NCBI GenBank assembly: GCA_007117255.1
Contig: SKGU01000270.1
Location: forward strand, 1-9,599
Length of the DNA stretch: 9,599 nt
Source of the DNA: Natronohydrobacter sp.
Lineage (GTDB): Bacteria > Pseudomonadota > Alphaproteobacteria > Rhodobacterales > Rhodobacteraceae
Direction of reading: 5' to 3'
Shown: one piece after another, positions 1-7,603 of the stretch
Numbering within the stretch: the stretch's first letter is position 1
Layout: every line of letters starts with the position of its first letter
The notes under the pieces: model-generated
Seen by the model: only the letters and a program-made list of their open reading frames with translations
What the model was told of the DNA's origin: nothing
Databases searched by the model: none
Made by a program: the position numbers and the translations under genes

Positions 1-1984
1 AGCGTTTCAGCATCGAGCGTTTACGATACATCTCCTCCAGCCCCTCTTTGTCAGTGCCATAGGTCGAGGCGCGCTGGTCCAGCCATTCGCCTTCCCAGAT
101 TTTCGACCCGCGCAGCACGGCGTCAGGGTTCACGACATTGACACGAATGCCGACCTCGGCCCCTTCCAGCGCGAGGCAGCGCGCCAGATGGATTTCAGCC
201 GCCTTGGCCGTGCAATAGGCCGATGCGTTTGGCGAGGCCGCCAGACCGTTCTTCGAGGCCACAAATACGATTGACCCGCCCAGACCTTGCGCCCGCATCA
301 GCTTGAATGCCTCGCGGCTGACAAGAAAATATCCTGTCGACAAGATATCCATATTCTTGTTCCAAAGTGCCAGCGTCGTCTCTTCCACGGGTGCTGACGA
401 TGCGATACCGGCATTCGATACCAGAATATCGACCCCTCCGAATTCGACGGCCGCCTCGGTGAACGCCTTGGCAACGCTGTCCTCGCAGGTCACATCCATC
501 GCAACCGCGCGCACCATATCTGCACCGTAGCGCCGGATCAGATTGTCCTGCGTCAGCTTCAGATTCTCGGCGTTGATATCGGCAAGGATGACGCAGGCAC
601 CTTCCGAAAGGTAGCGCTCGGCGGTCGCGGCTCCGATACCGCCAGCGCCCCCGGTGACAAGCGCCACACGGCCTGCAAGCGATTTGGGCTTTGGCATGCG
701 TTGCAGCTTGGCTTCTTCCAGCAGCCAGTATTCGATGTCAAAAGCTTCTTGTTCGGGCAGGCCCTGATAGGTGCTGACTGCGGACGCGCCGCGCATCACA
801 TTGATAGCGTTGACATAGAATTCGCCGGAAATCCGCGCTGTTGCCTTGTCCTTGGCAAAGGTGATCATGCCCACACCAGGCACCAGATAGACAACTGCAT
901 TCGGGTCGCGCAGCGCGGGGCTGTCTGCATGTTTGCAGCGGTCATAATAGGCCGCATAATCATCGCGATAAACTGAAATCTGGTCCGGCAGCCCGTCCAG
1001 AACCTCTTGCAGATTGCCCTTTGCCGGGTCGAAATTCACCACCAGCGGGCGGATCTTGGTGCGCAGGAAGTGGTCGGGGCAAGATGTCCCAAGGGCGGCA
1101 AGCGGTTCCATGTCTTGCGCATTCACGAATTCGAGCACAACCGGGCTGTCGTTGAAATGGCCAACCATAGGCTGGTTGCCGCTAACGAATCCGCGAATTG
1201 CAGGCATCAGGCGGGCGGCAATTGCGCGTCGTTCGGGCACGTCCAGCGCCTTGTGCTTTTCCCCGCCAAAGGCAGGCACATCCGCCATGCGCTCATGCAG
1301 CCATTCGGTCGCGCAATTGATCACGTCAATTGTGGTGTCATAGCATTCTCTGGCGGTGTCGGCCCATGTAAACAGCCCGTGACTTTCCAGCACGAGACCG
1401 TCAGCCTCCGGGTTCTCAAGGCAGAATTTTTCCAGCCACAGACCCAACTCGAAGCCCGGACGCTTCCAGGGCAGCCACCCGATGCGCTTGCCGAAAATCG
1501 CTTCCGTCAGCTCTTTCGAATTCTCGGACGCAGCAATCGCGATGATTGCGTCTGCATGGACGTGATCGACATGCTTGCGCGGCACATAAGCATGAAGCGG
1601 CGTGTCGATCGAAGCGGCGCGCGGGTTCAGCTTGAAGGTGCAATGCGGCAGGTAGCCGACCATCTCATCTTCGAACTCGACCCCGCGATAGAGCGATTTC
1701 AGCGCATTGAGCTTGTCCATGTAGAGCGTTGCAAACCCGTCGATCTTCATGGACCCGATATCGCCGCCAGAGCCCTTGACCCAAAGCACCTCGAACTGTG
1801 CTCCGGTCAGCGGATCACTTTCCATAACCTTCGCCGATGTGTTGCCGCCGCCGTAATTCGTAACGCGCTTGTCCGATCCCAGAATGTTCGAGCGATAGAG
1901 AAGCAGCTTTGATTCGCTCATTCCTGCCGCAACCTTGTCGTCCCAGCGATTGTCGAGCAGAGGGTTCGTCGCCGTTTTCAACAT
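1..1984 (-). CDS. rhaD: Bifunctional rhamnulose-1-phosphate aldolase / short-chain dehydrogenase, RhaD (C-terminus off window)
   Basis: This cytoplasmic enzyme is expected to split L-rhamnulose-1-phosphate into DHAP and L-lactaldehyde and to oxidise the lactaldehyde through a fused dehydrogenase. I translated the minus strand as 661 uninterrupted codons. Residues about 1-430 form the class II aldolase part, with GGGNTS at 45-50 and likely zinc ligands H141 and H143 (DHVHAD) and H202 (ESHGLF). Residues about 436-661 form a Rossmann SDR domain with TGGAGGIG (444-451), NAG (524-526), S577 and the catalytic YCTAK pair Y590/K594. The family is about 700 residues long, so roughly 40 are missing beyond base 1. 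The ATG at 1984 is preceded by AGGAG about 7 nt upstream. A second ATG at codon 22 would cut into the aldolase N-terminus and is less likely. The gene is divergent from the rhaR operon. Both domains keep their key residues, so the fusion appears active. In relatives rhaI, the isomerase, often follows rhaD. Confidence 0.95.
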   Translation of the reverse strand, partial: MLKTATNPLLDNRWDDKVAAGMSESKLLLYRSNILGSDKRVTNYGGGNTSAKVMESDPLTGAQFEVLWVKGSGGDIGSMKIDGFATLYMDKLNALKSLYRGVEFEDEMVGYLPHCTFKLNPRAASIDTPLHAYVPRKHVDHVHADAIIAIAASENSKELTEAIFGKRIGWLPWKRPGFELGLWLEKFCLENPEADGLVLESHGLFTWADTARECYDTTIDVINCATEWLHERMADVPAFGGEKHKALDVPERRAIAARLMPAIRGFVSGNQPMVGHFNDSPVVLEFVNAQDMEPLAALGTSCPDHFLRTKIRPLVVNFDPAKGNLQEVLDGLPDQISVYRDDYAAYYDRCKHADSPALRDPNAVVYLVPGVGMITFAKDKATARISGEFYVNAINVMRGASAVSTYQGLPEQEAFDIEYWLLEEAKLQRMPKPKSLAGRVALVTGGAGGIGAATAERYLSEGACVILADINAENLKLTQDNLIRRYGADMVRAVAMDVTCEDSVAKAFTEAAVEFGGVDILVSNAGIASSAPVEETTLALWNKNMDILSTGYFLVSREAFKLMRAQGLGGSIVFVASKNGLAASPNASAYCTAKAAEIHLARCLALEGAEVGIRVNVVNPDAVLRGSKIWEGEWLDQRASTYGTDKEGLEEMYRKRSMLKR

Positions 1985-2054
1985 GATGCGCTCCTGTCTG
2001 GTCAGATCGACCTGCAATGCCGTTGTGCGTTACGCTGTGCCATATGTAGCGTTT

Positions 2055-2060
2055 TGTCAA
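2055..2060 (-). promoter_or_regulatory. Candidate -35 element of the rhaD promoter
   Basis: The minus strand reads TTGACA here, an exact match to the sigma-70 -35 consensus, 70 bases upstream of the rhaD start codon. With normal 16-18 nt spacing no good TATAAT-like hexamer follows (CAGCGT at 17 nt). The promoter is therefore only half supported. The T-rich loose repeats on the plus strand overlap this box, so a bound repressor could block it. Confidence 0.35.
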
Positions 2061-2081
2061 TCTTTTCCGATCACGAACAGT

Positions 2082-2100
2082 CATGCTGCAATGCAGAATG
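2082..2100. repeat. Imperfect palindrome in the rhaD-rhaR intergenic region
   Basis: The core CTGCA-A-TGCAG (2086-2096) is a perfect 5-1-5 palindrome. It extends to CAT...ATG at both ends with one mismatched pair (G2085 opposite A2097). CTGCAATGC also occurs at 2012-2020, 74 bp away, about seven helical turns. This could be an operator for a second regulator, or chance. Confidence 0.35.
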
Positions 2101-2104
2101 ATCT

Positions 2105-2124
2105 TTTTTGATTGTTTTTGATTG
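2105..2124 (+). promoter_or_regulatory. Perfect tandem decamer repeat, candidate RhaR operator
   Basis: TTTTTGATTG occurs twice with no gap, at 2105-2114 and 2115-2124, ending 45 bases before the rhaR start. DeoR-family repressors commonly bind T-rich direct repeats spaced by about one helical turn, so the 10-bp period fits. Two looser T-rich copies, TTTTGTCAATC (2052-2062) and TTTTCCGATCA (2063-2073), lie on the rhaD side. Assignment to RhaR rests on position and family habit only. Confidence 0.5.
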
Positions 2125-2169
2125 ACTGCGCGCAGATTTCCCGGCAGCCTCAATACACGGGAGAACACC

Positions 2170-2976
2170 ATGCATGAATCGGAACGCCACAGGATCATTC
2201 TGTCTTCCGTCCAGGATCGGGCGGTCATGACTGTGGTCGACCTCTGCAATCTGACCGGCGCCTCCGAGGCGACCATTCGCCGCGACATTTCAGCGTTGCA
2301 CATGAAGCAGAAGGTGCGGCGCGTGCGGGGCGGCGTCGAGGCGCTGAACCCGCCTCAATTCGTCGGGCTTGCAGGGCGCACTTTTGCAGTGAACCAGACA
2401 ATGCGGATACGCGAAAAGCAGGCGATTGCCCGCGCCGCGGTTAATCTTTGCGAGGATGGCGAACCTATCATCATCAATGGTGGCACGACCACGTTTCAGA
2501 TGGTGCATCCGCTGGCCAACCGGCGCTGTCAGGTGTTCACCAACTCATTCCCGATTGCCGAACATCTTCTGAAGCACTCGAAAAACACTGTCATGGTGTC
2601 GGGCGGCGCGATCTACCGCGAACAGAACATTATCCTGTCACCGTTCGAGAACGACGTGACGCGGAATTTCTATGCGCGGCGCATGTTCATGGGCGCGCAG
2701 GGTGTCGGCCCGCTGGGCCTGATGGAAGCTGACCCGCTGTTGATCCGGGCCGAGGAAAAGCTGATGGGGCAGGCAGATGAGCTGGTTGTGCTGGTCGATA
2801 GCTCGAAATTCAGCCAGAGATCCAGTCTTGTGCTGTGCGGGTTGGAGCGCATCGACACATTGATCACAGATGAGGGGATTACGGACAAGGCAGCCACCAT
2901 GCTGGACGCTGCCGATGTGAAACTGGTCGTCGCCCAGACGGGAGGCGCTCAAGAAGAGGAAGAGGTCGCCTCGTAA
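2170..2976 (+). CDS. rhaR: DeoR-family transcriptional regulator of rhamnose genes, RhaR
   Basis: This is a DNA-binding regulator of 268 residues, the usual DeoR-family size. Residues 1-57 form the winged helix-turn-helix, with the recognition segment GASEATIRRDISAL (30-43) and the wing VRRVRGG (49-55). Residues about 75-250 form the DeoR sensor domain that in this family binds a phosphorylated sugar or related ligand. It contains IINGGTTTF (101-109) and VVLVDSSKF (206-214). The ATG at 2170 is chosen because GGGAGA sits about 7 nt upstream and because DeoR proteins start only a few residues before the HTH. A longer frame begins at 2122, inside the tandem repeat, and would add 16 unrelated residues. 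The C-terminus ends in a short acidic run (QEEEEVAS). It is the first gene of the operon, 36 bp before rhaS. Repression of both divergent units and induction by a rhamnose intermediate are inferred from the Rhizobium homologue. Confidence 0.92.
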   Translation: MHESERHRIILSSVQDRAVMTVVDLCNLTGASEATIRRDISALHMKQKVRRVRGGVEALNPPQFVGLAGRTFAVNQTMRIREKQAIARAAVNLCEDGEPIIINGGTTTFQMVHPLANRRCQVFTNSFPIAEHLLKHSKNTVMVSGGAIYREQNIILSPFENDVTRNFYARRMFMGAQGVGPLGLMEADPLLIRAEEKLMGQADELVVLVDSSKFSQRSSLVLCGLERIDTLITDEGITDKAATMLDAADVKLVVAQTGGAQEEEEVAS

Positions 2977-2999
2977 ACGGCCTTGCAAACTGTTTCCTT

Positions 3000-3008
3000 G
3001 GGAGGAAG
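3000..3008 (+). promoter_or_regulatory. Strong Shine-Dalgarno site of rhaS
   Basis: GGGAGGAAG precedes the ATG at 3013, with GGAGG 7 nt from the start. It is the best ribosome binding site among the operon genes and fixes this ATG over the in-frame upstream codon at 2983. Strong initiation fits a binding protein needed in excess over its membrane partners. Confidence 0.75.
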
Positions 3009-3012
3009 TAAT

Positions 3013-4014
3013 ATGAAACGTCGGACTTTTTCGTCACTGGCCGCCGGGCTCGGCCTTGCCGCCAGCCTGATGGGCACCAGTGCCATGGCGCAGGACAACA
3101 TGCGCATAGCACTGGTGGTCAAGGCGCTGGGGATTGGCTTCTTCGAGGCCGCAGCCGAAGGCGCTCAGGAAGCCGCAGCCGAGCTTGGCAATGTCGAGAT
3201 CATCTATACGGGGCCAACCACGACGACTGCCGAAGGCCAGATCGAGGTCATCAACTCGCTGATCGCGCAGGGCGTGGATGCCATAGCTATTTCGGCCAAC
3301 GATCCTGACGCGGTCGTGCCCGCGCTGCAACGCGCGATGCAGCGCGGCATTACAGTAATTTCCTGGGATTCCGGTGTCGCCGAAGAAGGGCGGATGATGA
3401 ATCTGAACCCGTCCTCGACCGAATTGATCGGCAACACGATCATTCGACTTGCAGCCGATCACATGCCGGAGGGCGGGCAGGTCGCGATCCTGTCGGCGAC
3501 GGCCACATCCACCAACCAGAACGCCTGGATTGCGGCGGCCGAAGCCGTGCTGCCGGATTTTCCGGGCATCGAGCTTGTCGCAACCGTCTATGGGGATGAC
3601 CTTTCGGACAAATCCTATCGTGAAGCGCAGGGGCTGATGGCGTCCTTCCCGGATTTGCAAGCGATCATCGCGCCGACGACGGTCGGCATTCTGGCCGCGT
3701 GTCAGGCCGTGTCGGACGCGGGCAAAATCGGTGAGATCAATGTTACCGGACTTGGCCTGCCGTCTGAAATGGCAGGCTGCGTGGAATCCGGCGCGACCAA
3801 GAGCTTCGCCATCTGGAACCCGATTGACCTTGGCTACACGGCCACGATGATCGCGCATGCGCTCGCCACTGGAGCCGCGACGGCGGAACCGGGGGCAGAG
3901 ATCCCGACCGGACGGATGGGATCGGTAACGCTGGACGACACCACCTCGGCGGCCATGTCGGACCCGTTCACTTATGACGCGTCCAATATCGACCAGTTCA
4001 AGGACATTTTCTGA
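3013..4014 (+). CDS. rhaS: Rhamnose ABC transporter periplasmic binding protein, RhaS
   Basis: This protein captures L-rhamnose in the periplasm and delivers it to the RhaTPQ importer. It has 333 residues and belongs to the periplasmic-binding-protein type 1 (RbsB-like) family. The N-terminus is a clear signal peptide: basic MKRR, a hydrophobic stretch at about 8-22, and a cleavage motif AMA before Q27. The RRTF at 3-6 resembles a twin-arginine motif, but the rest of that consensus is weak, so Sec export remains possible. The mature protein starts with the beta strand MRIALVVKALG, typical of the fold. SANDPDA (94-100) and the hinge-side ISWDSG (116-121) match sugar-contacting regions of related binders. 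The specific rhamnose assignment comes from the gene order with rhaT, rhaP, rhaQ, rhaU and rhaK rather than from ligand residues alone. Confidence 0.93.
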   Translation: MKRRTFSSLAAGLGLAASLMGTSAMAQDNMRIALVVKALGIGFFEAAAEGAQEAAAELGNVEIIYTGPTTTTAEGQIEVINSLIAQGVDAIAISANDPDAVVPALQRAMQRGITVISWDSGVAEEGRMMNLNPSSTELIGNTIIRLAADHMPEGGQVAILSATATSTNQNAWIAAAEAVLPDFPGIELVATVYGDDLSDKSYREAQGLMASFPDLQAIIAPTTVGILAACQAVSDAGKIGEINVTGLGLPSEMAGCVESGATKSFAIWNPIDLGYTATMIAHALATGAATAEPGAEIPTGRMGSVTLDDTTSAAMSDPFTYDASNIDQFKDIF

Positions 4015-4027
4015 ACCTTGGCGAAGA

Positions 4028-4053
4028 CCGGCGCAGCCCACAAGCTGCGCCGG
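4028..4053 (+). promoter_or_regulatory. Intercistronic GC-rich hairpin between rhaS and rhaT
   Basis: CCGGCGCAGC (4028-4037) and GCTGCGCCGG (4044-4053) are perfect reverse complements around a 6-nt loop. They form a 10-bp stem 13 nt after the rhaS stop codon. No U-tract follows, so it does not look like a simple intrinsic terminator. Such hairpins after binding-protein genes in ABC operons often protect the upstream mRNA from 3' decay or reduce read-through, which raises binding protein over permease. That role here is inference. Confidence 0.7.
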
Positions 4054-4080
4054 GGCACCAACGGCATGGTGACTGATCTG

Positions 4081-5613
4081 ATGTGGATGAAGCCCGAAGC
4101 AAAATCCGACCGAGCGAACACGCAGGCTGCTCTGCCGGTTTTGTCACTGGATGGTGTGACCAAGACCTTTCCGGGCGTGACGGCCCTGTCAGAGGTGTCT
4201 CTGGCGTTGTTTGCGGGCAAGGTCACTGCCCTTGTGGGCGAGAATGGCGCGGGCAAATCTACAGTCGTCAAGATATTGACGGGGATCTACCAGCCCGATG
4301 GTGGCATCATCGAGGTTGACGGCAACCCCGTCCGTTTTTCAACTGCGCAAGACGCAACAACAGCGGGCGTGACGGCGATCCATCAGGAAACCGTCCTCTT
4401 TGATGAATTGTCGGTGGCAGAGAATATTTTTCTGGGCCATGCGCCGCGTGGACGGTTCGGCCTGATCGACACCAGGGCGATGGTAGAGCAGGCGCGCAGG
4501 ATCCTCACCGGAATTGGTGCGCAGATAGATCCCAAGGCCAAGCTGAAGGATCTCGGCATCGCAAACAAGCATCTGGTCGCGATTGCACGCGCACTTTCCG
4601 TGGATGCGCGGGTTGTCATCATGGACGAACCCACCGCAGCGCTGAGCCAGAAAGAAATCGAAGAGCTTTACGCGCTTGTCGAAGAGTTGAAAGCACAGGG
4701 CAAAGCGATCCTGTTCATCAGCCACAAATTCGATGAGATTTTTCGCATTGCCGACAATTACACGGTCTTTCGCGATGGGGCTCTTGTCGGCAGCGGGGCC
4801 ATCGCCGATGTGACCGAGGCAGCGCTTGTGAAAATGATGGTGGGCCGCGATGTCAGCCAGATCTTTCCAAACCGCACCCGCAACGTAGGTGATGAAATCC
4901 TGACTGTTGAAGGGTATGAGCACCCGACCGAATTTGCGGGGATCAGCTTTTCGCTGCGTCAGGGGGAGATTCTTGGCTTTTACGGTCTGATTGGCGCTGG
5001 CCGGTCGGAATTCATGCAAGCCTTGTTCGGGATAACGCGGCCAAGCGCGGGCACGGTTCGGATCGACAATGAGCCAGCCGAGATCCGCTCGCCTGCCGAT
5101 GCTGTCGCCAAGGGTATCGTCTATGTGCCTGAGGACCGCGGCAAACAGGGAGCGATCACCGCGCTGCCGATCTTTCAGAACGTGACACTGCCGGCGCTTG
5201 GCCGGACGTCGAAAAATGGCTTCTTGCGGCTGGCCGAGGAATTCAAGCTCGCGCGCGAATACACCAGCCGTCTGGGTCTGCGTGCCGCGTCGCTTGATAC
5301 TGATGTCGGCAATCTTTCCGGCGGCAACCAGCAAAAGGTGGTTATCGCCAAATGGCTGGCCACCCGGCCCAAGATCATCATTCTGGATGAGCCTACGAAG
5401 GGCATCGATATCGGTTCAAAAGCGGCAGTTCACGAGTTCATGGCCGAACTGGCCGCGCAGGGGCTGGCCGTGATCATGGTGAGTTCCGAAATCCCGGAAG
5501 TTCTGGGCATGTCGGACCGCGTGATCGTCATGCGCGAAGGGCGAATCGCCGCGGAGTTAAGCGGCGACGAGATGTCACCTGAAACGCTTGTTCGCCACGC
5601 CGCCGGAATTTGA
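4081..5613 (+). CDS. rhaT: Rhamnose ABC transporter ATP-binding protein, RhaT (two fused ATPase domains)
   Basis: This is the cytoplasmic ATPase of the rhamnose importer, a CUT2-type protein with two tandem nucleotide-binding domains, about 510 residues from this start. Domain 1 has Walker A GENGAGKST (53-61), Walker B VVIMDEPTAALS (178-189) and switch histidine H215 (ISHKF). Its signature is degenerate, LGIANKHLVAIARAL in place of LSGGQ. Domain 2 has a non-canonical Walker A GLIGAGRSE (302-310) lacking the lysine, a good LSGGNQQK signature (412-419), Walker B IIILDEPTKGID (432-443), and serine in place of the switch histidine (VSSEIPE). This complementary pattern, one competent and one degenerate ATP site, is usual for CUT2 ATPases. 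The start is uncertain: ATGs at 4066, 4081 and 4087 are all in frame. I prefer 4081 because GGTGA lies 8 nt upstream. A TTG at 4018 would translate through the hairpin and is unlikely. The rhaP start is 11 bp after its stop. Confidence 0.92.
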   Translation: MWMKPEAKSDRANTQAALPVLSLDGVTKTFPGVTALSEVSLALFAGKVTALVGENGAGKSTVVKILTGIYQPDGGIIEVDGNPVRFSTAQDATTAGVTAIHQETVLFDELSVAENIFLGHAPRGRFGLIDTRAMVEQARRILTGIGAQIDPKAKLKDLGIANKHLVAIARALSVDARVVIMDEPTAALSQKEIEELYALVEELKAQGKAILFISHKFDEIFRIADNYTVFRDGALVGSGAIADVTEAALVKMMVGRDVSQIFPNRTRNVGDEILTVEGYEHPTEFAGISFSLRQGEILGFYGLIGAGRSEFMQALFGITRPSAGTVRIDNEPAEIRSPADAVAKGIVYVPEDRGKQGAITALPIFQNVTLPALGRTSKNGFLRLAEEFKLAREYTSRLGLRAASLDTDVGNLSGGNQQKVVIAKWLATRPKIIILDEPTKGIDIGSKAAVHEFMAELAAQGLAVIMVSSEIPEVLGMSDRVIVMREGRIAAELSGDEMSPETLVRHAAGI

Positions 5614-5624
5614 AGGAGACAACC

Positions 5625-6608
5625 GTGTCAAAACAGGCCCTGATGTCGCGCGAACTGCTTTTGACAGGCGCGATCATTTTGTTGCTGGGCATAATCGCAT
5701 CGCGTTTCCCCGCCTTCATCGCGCCGGGAAATCTTGTGAATGTGTTCAATGACACAGCGCCGCTGATCCTGTTGGCCATCGGGCAGATGATCGTCATCCT
5801 GACGCGCTGCATCGATCTGAGCGTCGCCGCCAATCTGGCGCTGACGGGCATGGTTGTCGCCATGCTCAATGTGGCCATGCCGGGCTTGCCTGTGCCGGTC
5901 ATCATCGCTCTGGCGATCACCTTCGGGGCGGTATTGGGCATGTTCAATGGCGTTCTTGTCTGGAAATTGGCCATCCCGCCCATTGTCGTGACGCTGGGGA
6001 CGATGACGATCTTTCGCGGCATCATCTTCCTGTTGTCAGAAGGCAGGTGGATCAACGCCCATCAACTCAGCGATGCCTTCAAAGCCTTCCCGCGCACTGT
6101 GTTGCTGGGGCTGCCAGTGATGAGCTGGATCGCCCTTGGCGCGGTCGTGCTGTTTGTGGTCGTGATGAACCGGACCAGCCTTGGCCGGGCGTTCTATGCC
6201 GCAGGCGGCAATCCGCATGCGGCCACCTATGCCGGTATCAATGTCGGCCGGACCCAGTTCTGGGCCTTCACGATCTCTGGCGCGCTGTCAGGGTTGGCGG
6301 GCTATCTGTGGGTCTCGCGCTTCGCCGTCGCCTTCGTGGATCTGGCCCGCGGGTTCGAATTGACCGTGGTCGCGGCTTGCGTGATCGGCGGCGTGGCGAT
6401 CATGGGGGGCAGCGGTACAGTGCTGGGGGCCATGCTTGGCGCGCTGTTTCTGGGCATAATCAGCAACGCGCTGCCGGTCGTAAGCATCTCGCCTTTCTGG
6501 CAACTGGCGATCTCGGGCAGTGCAATCATCATCGCGGTTGCCCTGAATGCGTCTGCCAATCGCAAGAAAGGCCGGATCATCCTGAAGCGCGCGGAGCAGG
6601 CAACATGA
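5625..6608 (+). CDS. rhaP: Rhamnose ABC transporter permease, RhaP
   Basis: This is an inner-membrane channel subunit of the rhamnose importer, paired with RhaQ and driven by RhaT. It has 327 residues, mostly hydrophobic, with roughly eight to ten membrane helices. The first spans about 10-27 and the last about 293-310. It belongs to the BPD_transp_2 (RbsC-like) permease family. The motif GRAFYAAGGNPHAATYAG (187-204) and the cytoplasmic coupling segment GGVAIMGGSGTVLG (255-268) are family hallmarks. The start is taken as GTG at 5625 because AAGGAG lies about 7 nt before it. The in-frame TTG at 5610 overlaps the rhaT stop and would place this site inside the coding region. The stop overlaps the rhaQ start in an ATGA. 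Confidence 0.92.
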   Translation: MSKQALMSRELLLTGAIILLLGIIASRFPAFIAPGNLVNVFNDTAPLILLAIGQMIVILTRCIDLSVAANLALTGMVVAMLNVAMPGLPVPVIIALAITFGAVLGMFNGVLVWKLAIPPIVVTLGTMTIFRGIIFLLSEGRWINAHQLSDAFKAFPRTVLLGLPVMSWIALGAVVLFVVVMNRTSLGRAFYAAGGNPHAATYAGINVGRTQFWAFTISGALSGLAGYLWVSRFAVAFVDLARGFELTVVAACVIGGVAIMGGSGTVLGAMLGALFLGIISNALPVVSISPFWQLAISGSAIIIAVALNASANRKKGRIILKRAEQAT

Positions 6609-7603
6609 ATGATACAACCCGCTTTATCCCCGACCGCCTGCGCTCACCGCTGGAGCAACGCATCAAGAGTTGGGAGACCCTGCTTCTGGCCGTGGCCATC
6701 GCGATTTTCATCGTCAACAGCTTCATGTCGCCGTTTTTCCTGAACGCCTGGAACCTGAGCGACATGACCTTCAATTTCACCGAAAAGGCCATGGTCGCCT
6801 TTGCAATGGCATTGCTGATCATTTCGGGGGAAATAGACCTGTCAGTTGCCTCGATCATCGCGCTGGTCTCGACCGCGATGGGGGCGGCGGTGCAGATCGG
6901 GGTGGGTACACCGGGGCTGGTTCTGATCGGGCTTGGGGTCGGGCTGGTTTGCGGGGCGTTCAACGGCTTTCTGGTCACGCGCATGGGACTGCCGTCGATT
7001 GTCGTCACCATCGGCACGATGAGCCTGTTTCGCGGCATCAGCTACATCATCCTTGGAGACCAGGCCTTTCGCGGCTACCCGCCGGATTTCGCCTTTTTCG
7101 GTCAGGGCTATGTCTTCTGGGTGATCTCGTTTGAATTGGTGCTCTTTGCCGTGCTTGCACTGATCTATTATGTCGTGCTGCACCGCACCAATTTCGGTCG
7201 CGCGGTCTATGCCATCGGCAACAATCCGGTCGCAGCCGAGTTCTCGGGCATCCGGGTTGCACGCGTGAAATTCATCCTGTTCCTGCTGACGGGTCTCATG
7301 TCCGGGATCGCCGCCATCTGCCTGACCTCGCGGCTTGGCTCGACACGCCCGTCGATTGCCTTCGGCTGGGAATTGGAGATTGTCACCATGGTGGTCTTGG
7401 GCGGTGTCAGCATCTTGGGGGGGTCAGGCTCGATCCCCGGTGTGGTGATCGCAGCATTTGTCATGGGGTTGGTGACATTCGGGCTTGGTCTGCTGAATGT
7501 GCCGGGGATCGTGATGTCAATTGTGATCGGCGCACTTCTGATCGGGGTTATTGCACTGCCACGCCTGTGGGAAAGGTGGCGCCTGCAAGCAGCGAAGCGG
7601 TAG
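6605..7603 (+). CDS. rhaQ: Rhamnose ABC transporter permease, RhaQ
   Basis: This is the second inner-membrane permease of the rhamnose importer, 332 residues, paralogous to RhaP. The cytoplasmic N-terminus of about 22 residues is polar, and hydrophobic segments run from about 25 to 318. Family marks are SGEIDLSVAS (74-83), GRAVYAIGNNPVAAEFSG (198-215) and GGVSILGGSGSIPG (266-279), which align with the same regions of RhaP. The ATG at 6605 overlaps the rhaP TGA (ATGA), and GGAG sits about 8 nt upstream, so the two permeases are probably translationally coupled, as expected for subunits made one to one. The same frame stays open far upstream inside rhaP, but that extension is not hydrophobic and is rejected. 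rhaU starts 17 bp after the stop. Confidence 0.93.
   Translation: MNDTTRFIPDRLRSPLEQRIKSWETLLLAVAIAIFIVNSFMSPFFLNAWNLSDMTFNFTEKAMVAFAMALLIISGEIDLSVASIIALVSTAMGAAVQIGVGTPGLVLIGLGVGLVCGAFNGFLVTRMGLPSIVVTIGTMSLFRGISYIILGDQAFRGYPPDFAFFGQGYVFWVISFELVLFAVLALIYYVVLHRTNFGRAVYAIGNNPVAAEFSGIRVARVKFILFLLTGLMSGIAAICLTSRLGSTRPSIAFGWELEIVTMVVLGGVSILGGSGSIPGVVIAAFVMGLVTFGLGLLNVPGIVMSIVIGALLIGVIALPRLWERWRLQAAKR

Larger units (their letters stand above)
1985..2169. promoter_or_regulatory. Divergent rhaD/rhaR control region
   Basis: This 185-bp non-coding stretch lies between the divergent starts of rhaD and rhaR and must hold promoters for both units. It is more AT-rich than the flanking genes, with T-runs around 2052-2070 and 2104-2119. 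It contains a tandem decamer repeat, an interrupted palindrome, a 9-bp direct repeat, and a TTGACA box on the minus strand; these are listed separately. I could not find a convincing -10 element for rhaR. The arrangement fits one DeoR-type repressor controlling both directions, which is inference. Confidence 0.7.

Noticed and set aside
1007..1912. A 301-codon open frame on the plus strand
   Set aside because: It is antisense to rhaD, whose translation matches a known enzyme along the whole stretch. The plus-strand product has no recognisable domain and is Arg/His-rich, as expected of a shadow in GC-rich DNA.
3034..4041. A 335-codon open frame on the minus strand
   Set aside because: It lies opposite rhaS, which has a signal peptide, a strong ribosome binding site and clear family motifs. 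The antisense product is unusually Arg/Gly-rich with no domain.
4339..5334. A 331-codon open frame on the minus strand
   Set aside because: It lies opposite rhaT and crosses both ATPase domains. No homology-like motif is visible on the minus strand.
6047..6604. Upstream extension of the rhaQ reading frame
   Set aside because: It overlaps the well-supported permease gene rhaP in another frame and encodes a polar Arg-rich stretch unlike any permease N-terminus.
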